Assembly: GCA_045531795.1 (NCBI GenBank)
Contig: JAZSET010000096.1
Location: 1 to 7,711, forward strand
From: UBA4717 sp045531795
GTDB taxonomy: Bacteria; Bacillota; Clostridia; Oscillospirales; CAG-272
Length of the DNA stretch: 7,711 nucleotides
Direction: 5' to 3'
The notes under the pieces were generated by a model. It was not told the origin of the DNA. It worked only from the letters and a program-made list of their open reading frames with translations, and searched no databases. This document shows, one piece after another, positions 5,394 to 7,711 of the stretch; the stretch's first letter is position 1, and each line of letters begins with the position of its first letter. The position numbers and the translations under genes are program-made.

Positions 5394-5427
5394 ATTATAT
5401 TCTTGACTTAAATCAAAGGATTTATAC
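5394..5427 (-). promoter_or_regulatory. Promoter region of the M23 gene, possible sigma-F type
   Basis: GTATA (5427-5423), 15 nt and GTCAAGAATA (5407-5398) match the forespore sigma-F pattern GYATA-N15-GGNNANANTA with one mismatch. A TATAAT at 5399-5394 would suit sigma-A, but no acceptable -35 stands 16-18 nt before it. Which is used cannot be told from sequence. Confidence 0.4.
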
Positions 5428-5436
5428 AGAACAAAG

Positions 5437-5468
5437 AAATATTGCAGTGAAAAATCACTGCAATATTT
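5437..5468 (-). terminator. Terminator of the hydrolase gene
   Basis: A perfect 14-bp stem (5437-5450 with 5455-5468) and 4-nt loop start immediately after the stop codon. The tail on the minus strand is AT-rich (ATTTCTTTGTT). It separates the hydrolase unit from the M23 promoter. Confidence 0.85.
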
Positions 5469-6263
5469 TTATATGCTTTTTATCCATTCTATCGAATGTT
5501 TCATCCAGGTCGCAACATTATCAAGCTTAACACTTGCATTTCCATCAGGTAGGCCGAGACCGTGATTTCCGTGCGGATATATATGCATCTCAAAAGGAAT
5601 GTTATTATCCTTGAGTTTGCTTGCAAGCGACAGTGAGCCCTGAACATTTACTGCAGGATCATCTGATGTGTGCCAGATAAACGCAGGACAGGTTTTATCG
5701 TCTACATAAAGATCTGGCGAATAATAATTATACTCGTTTTCTTCAAGCCCCTCTCCTGCAAGGTTATGAAATGAACCCTTATTAGAATTATAGTTTATCA
5801 CCGGATAAGAAAGAATCATTCCACAAGGCTTGTTGTAGCCATAATCCATCGGCTCTGCATCCTTATATATTTCCTCTCTGTCCCAGAACACCCCTGCTGT
5901 TGCTGCAAGATGACCTCCTGCAGAAAAGCCTATAACAAACACTTTTTCAGGGTCAATATTATATTTGCCTGCGTTATCCTTTATATACTTCATAGCATTA
6001 GCAACATCAACCTGAGGCATAGGATACTTCATAGATTTATTGTTGCCCTTAGTAGAATAATTGAGTACGAATGCGTTTATTCCTGCCGCAAGGTAATTTA
6101 GTGCAATTTTTTCACCCTCGTGGTGGGCAAGCATTTCATATCCACCGCCCGGCAATACCAGGATTGCTCTGCGTGGCTTAGCATTCGCTCCGTCACTTGC
6201 AACATAGGTTGTCAGTGTGACTTCAGGATTATCTTTTCTCAAATTTATTACTTCATTCAACAT
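5469..6263 (-). CDS. Alpha/beta hydrolase, acetyl-esterase/BD-FAE-like
   Basis: A 264-aa soluble hydrolase with no signal peptide. Residues 33-45 (AILVLPGGGYEML) form the first core strand and the oxyanion-hole glycines. GFSAGGH at 112-118 gives nucleophile S114, TSDDPAV at 199-205 the acid (D201 or D202), and PHGNHGLGL at 230-238 the base H234. The order, spacing and length match cytoplasmic esterases annotated as acetyl-xylan esterase-like or BD-FAE-like, which remove acetyl or feruloyl groups from sugars. The true substrate is unknown, and no glycoside hydrolase or transporter is nearby. AAGG stands ten nt before the ATG. Only 12 nt separate it from the gene upstream, whose stop codon overlaps this ribosome site, so the two are probably co-transcribed and translationally coupled. 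Confidence 0.88.
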   Translation of the reverse strand: MLNEVINLRKDNPEVTLTTYVASDGANAKPRRAILVLPGGGYEMLAHHEGEKIALNYLAAGINAFVLNYSTKGNNKSMKYPMPQVDVANAMKYIKDNAGKYNIDPEKVFVIGFSAGGHLAATAGVFWDREEIYKDAEPMDYGYNKPCGMILSYPVINYNSNKGSFHNLAGEGLEENEYNYYSPDLYVDDKTCPAFIWHTSDDPAVNVQGSLSLASKLKDNNIPFEMHIYPHGNHGLGLPDGNASVKLDNVATWMKHSIEWIKSI

Positions 6264-6275
6264 AGCTTTATTTCC

Positions 6276-6959
6276 TTATATGATTATCGCACTGCCATAG
6301 TCGCATAGCTCACCATTATCAAGTGATACAACTTTTGTATGATAACTTTCTATAAAATCCACTATTTCTTTTCCGTTTTGGTGAGTTTTAATATCGCCAA
6401 AGAAATATACAGTATCATTATCTTCGCAATAAAACGATGCGCCGCCGATGAATCCGTAATTGTAGCCATCAAGTCTGATGTTACCGCTGTCAATTTGCAG
6501 TGTATCAATACCCGCTTTTCCCGCAGCTTTAATTATCGAATTATCGGCACTGATTATTGCCTTATCTTTAATACTTAGAGTCGAACAATTTGCATACCCC
6601 TGATTTACGTGTACAATTTCAGTATTATTTTCAAGGCAAACCTTTTTTACTGAGTTGTCGATATATTCAGCATTAGCAAAAAGCCTATTACCGATTAAAC
6701 AAGCATTCAATAATACATCAAGTGGGTATTTATTTCCAAGCTGAGCTTCTGTTATTATTGCATTATTAAAACACTTCGCAAGTTCTATTGTTGTAATAAT
6801 GGTATCGTAAAGCTTCAGAATCTGCAAATCAGGATGTGAAGCTACAGGCTTTGGGAGACTATTATTGTCGTTTATTATTACGATGTTTTCAAAATCAGCT
6901 TTTAGTCTGTCAAGAATATTTTTGCTTAAAAGGCGACTGACAAATATTGTTTTATTCAT
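6276..6959 (-). CDS. DUF6873-type protein (GME-fold family), function unknown
   Basis: A 227-aa soluble protein. Features I associate with the DUF6873 family are SHPDLQI at 41-47, HVNQGYANCST at 117-127, DSGNIRLDGYNYGFIGGAS at 157-175 and a C-terminal DYGSAIII. The family has been linked to the guanidino-group-modifying (GME) fold of arginine deiminases. Conserved-looking Cys125, His42 and the aspartates could form an active site, but the substrate is not known and I do not assign a reaction. The ATG at 6959 has AGG seven nt upstream. An in-frame ATG at 7061 would run back through the rpmB terminator and into rpmB, so it is rejected. No clear promoter lies in the 56-nt gap; it may use read-through from rpmB or a weak promoter. 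It is likely the first gene of a unit with the hydrolase 12 nt downstream. Confidence 0.7.
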   Translation of the reverse strand: MNKTIFVSRLLSKNILDRLKADFENIVIINDNNSLPKPVASHPDLQILKLYDTIITTIELAKCFNNAIITEAQLGNKYPLDVLLNACLIGNRLFANAEYIDNSVKKVCLENNTEIVHVNQGYANCSTLSIKDKAIISADNSIIKAAGKAGIDTLQIDSGNIRLDGYNYGFIGGASFYCEDNDTVYFFGDIKTHQNGKEIVDFIESYHTKVVSLDNGELCDYGSAIII

Positions 6960-6972
6960 ATTTCTACCTATG

Positions 6973-6998
6973 AAAAAAGACTGCCCTCGGACAGTCTT
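6973..6998 (-). terminator. Terminator of rpmB
   Basis: AAGACTG (6998-6992) pairs with CAGTCTT (6983-6977), with further T-G and C-G pairs inside, and six T residues close the structure on the minus strand. It lies 17 nt after the rpmB stop. Confidence 0.8.
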
Positions 6999-7015
6999 AT
7001 TCTCAACAAAAATAA

Positions 7016-7204
7016 TTAAACGGCTCTTGTTACCTTGCCGGAACGAAGGCAACGGGAGCAAACGTGTACAGTCTTATGTGTACCGTCAACTACTGCCTTA
7101 ACTTTTCTGATATTGGGCTTCCAAGTTCTGTTTGTCTTACGGTTTGAGTGAGAAACATTAAGACCAAATACTACGCCCTTTCCGCAGATATCGCACTTTG
7201 CCAT
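7016..7204 (-). CDS. rpmB: 50S ribosomal protein L28 (bL28), zinc-type
   Basis: A 62-aa basic protein of the large ribosomal subunit. It opens MAKCDICGKGVVFGLNVSHS, continues NRKTNRTWKPNIRKV and ends with HKTVHVCSRCLRSGKVTR, a full-length match to bL28. The two CxxC pairs (C4/C7 and C52/C55) mark the zinc-binding, four-cysteine form; zinc-free L28 versions lack them and in some bacteria replace this form when zinc is scarce. The ATG at 7204 follows AGGAGGT at 7218-7212 with ideal spacing. An in-frame ATG three codons upstream overlaps that site and is rejected. The gene has its own promoter and terminator. Confidence 0.97.
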   Translation of the reverse strand: MAKCDICGKGVVFGLNVSHSNRKTNRTWKPNIRKVKAVVDGTHKTVHVCSRCLRSGKVTRAV

Positions 7205-7261
7205 TACAGACACCTCCTGTTTATAACTTCACTGAAGTACTATTCAAAATCAACATATAGT

Positions 7262-7290
7262 ATTATAGCACATCTTTTGAACAAATGCAA
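7262..7290 (-). promoter_or_regulatory. sigma-A promoter of rpmB
   Basis: TTGCAT (7290-7285), 17 nt and TATAAT (7267-7262), with TG one base before the -10 (extended -10). The predicted leader to the rpmB ATG is about 50 nt and shows no strong structure. Confidence 0.82.
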
Positions 7291-7326
7291 TAGTTTCTTT
7301 GAAATTTTTTTGATTTTTATCGAAAA

Positions 7327-7347
7327 TTTGCTTGTATTTTCAGCAAA
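7327..7347 (-). terminator. Possible weak terminator after the helicase gene
   Basis: TTTGCT (7347-7342) pairs with AGCAAA (7332-7327) around a 9-nt loop and is followed by TTTTCG. The stem is short and AT-rich, so the call is tentative; no better hairpin lies between the helicase stop and the rpmB promoter. Confidence 0.3.
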
Positions 7348-7351
7348 ACTC

Positions 7352-7711
7352 TTATTTTGATGATACATCAGCCGAGCATAATTTATCAACAAGCCCCGTG
7401 TATCTGATACTTTGTCTGTTGTTATCAGTCATTTCATATACAGTTTCGCTTTTTCCAACAAGAATTATCATTTTTTGAGCTCTGGTGACACCGGTATATA
7501 ATAAATTTCTCGTAAGAAGCATCGGTGCGGATGTTGTAAGAGGTAAAATTACAATCGGGTATTCACTTCCCTGACTCTTATGCACGGTAATTGCGTAAGA
7601 ATGTTCGAGCTCATCAAGCATTGAAAATTCATACTCACAAATCCTGCCGTCAAAATTTATAGTCATAGTTTCACCGACATTATCTATTCGCTCTATCCTG
7701 CCGATATCACC
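7352..7711 (-). CDS. recD2: RecD2-like SF1 DNA helicase, C-terminal part (runs off right edge)
   Basis: The last 119 residues of a helicase; the frame is open to the window edge, so the start is outside. It begins GDIGRIERID, the typical entry to the UvrD_C_2/RecA-like C-terminal domain of RecD and TraA-type helicases. It then has YAITVHKSQGSEYPIVILPL (helicase motif V region) and TRNLLYTGVTRAQKMIILVG (motif VI, with the arginine that contacts ATP). The spacing of these motifs and the short tail after them fit RecD2, an ATP-driven 5'-3' helicase of DNA repair. A related SF1B helicase cannot be excluded without the N-terminal half. The stop lies about 60 nt before the rpmB promoter, with only a weak hairpin between. 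Confidence 0.8.
   Translation of the reverse strand, partial: GDIGRIERIDNVGETMTINFDGRICEYEFSMLDELEHSYAITVHKSQGSEYPIVILPLTTSAPMLLTRNLLYTGVTRAQKMIILVGKSETVYEMTDNNRQSIRYTGLVDKLCSADVSSK

Noticed and set aside
6960..7061. Longer N terminus of the DUF6873-type protein from ATG at 7061
   Set aside because: The added part would cross the rpmB terminator and overlap rpmB; it has no family resemblance.

Overview
The window reads as chromosomal DNA of a low-GC, spore-forming Firmicute of the class Clostridia, most likely a gut-type Ruminococcus/Oscillospiraceae relative. The pointers are AT-rich codon use, strong AGGAGG-type ribosome sites, sigma-A promoters of the TTGACA-N17-TATAAT type, a SipL-like SPOCS/DUF3794 protein, a SpoIIQ-like M23 peptidase, a DUF6873-type protein and a four-cysteine ribosomal protein L28. 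This placement is inference from gene content. No gene looks phage- or plasmid-borne.

Left part (1-1279). The 5' end of an SRPBCC-family gene runs off the left edge on the minus strand, with a clear promoter behind it. A GC-rich block of two 96-bp tandem repeats follows. Then comes a minus-strand tRNA-Leu(CAA) with a consensus promoter; its encoded CCA end is built into a 17-bp terminator-like hairpin. The only plus-strand protein gene is an Sfp-type 4'-phosphopantetheinyl transferase. It ends in a bidirectional terminator whose stem holds the stop codons of both convergent genes.

Middle part (1278-5468), all minus strand. Reading with transcription, an M23 peptidase (SpoIIQ-like) is followed by its terminator, then the Mg2+ channel/transporter gene mgtE, then a SPOCS/SipL-like gene. 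mgtE has a perfect-consensus promoter and a leader of about 218 nt. The leader does not match the M-box that I know for magnesium transporter genes. Instead it carries a 22-codon open frame with an ideal Shine-Dalgarno, an intrinsic terminator, a competing antiterminator hairpin and five alternating GGACAG/CUGUCC segments that can pair in several exclusive ways. This looks like leader-peptide-controlled attenuation of a magnesium transporter and is the most interesting object here. The M23 gene has a 7-1-7 Fur-family-like operator between promoter and start codon, and a possible sigma-F-like promoter.

Right part (5469-7711), minus strand. An alpha/beta hydrolase (acetyl-esterase/BD-FAE-like) lies 12 nt behind a DUF6873-type gene, suggesting a two-gene unit. 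Upstream of that lie rpmB, with its own promoter and terminator, and the C-terminal end of a RecD2-like helicase that runs off the right edge.

Genes are compact and most transcription units end in their own strong hairpin, so expression is mostly monocistronic. The most likely functional themes are sporulation (SPOCS protein, M23 peptidase) and magnesium homeostasis (mgtE with its leader).
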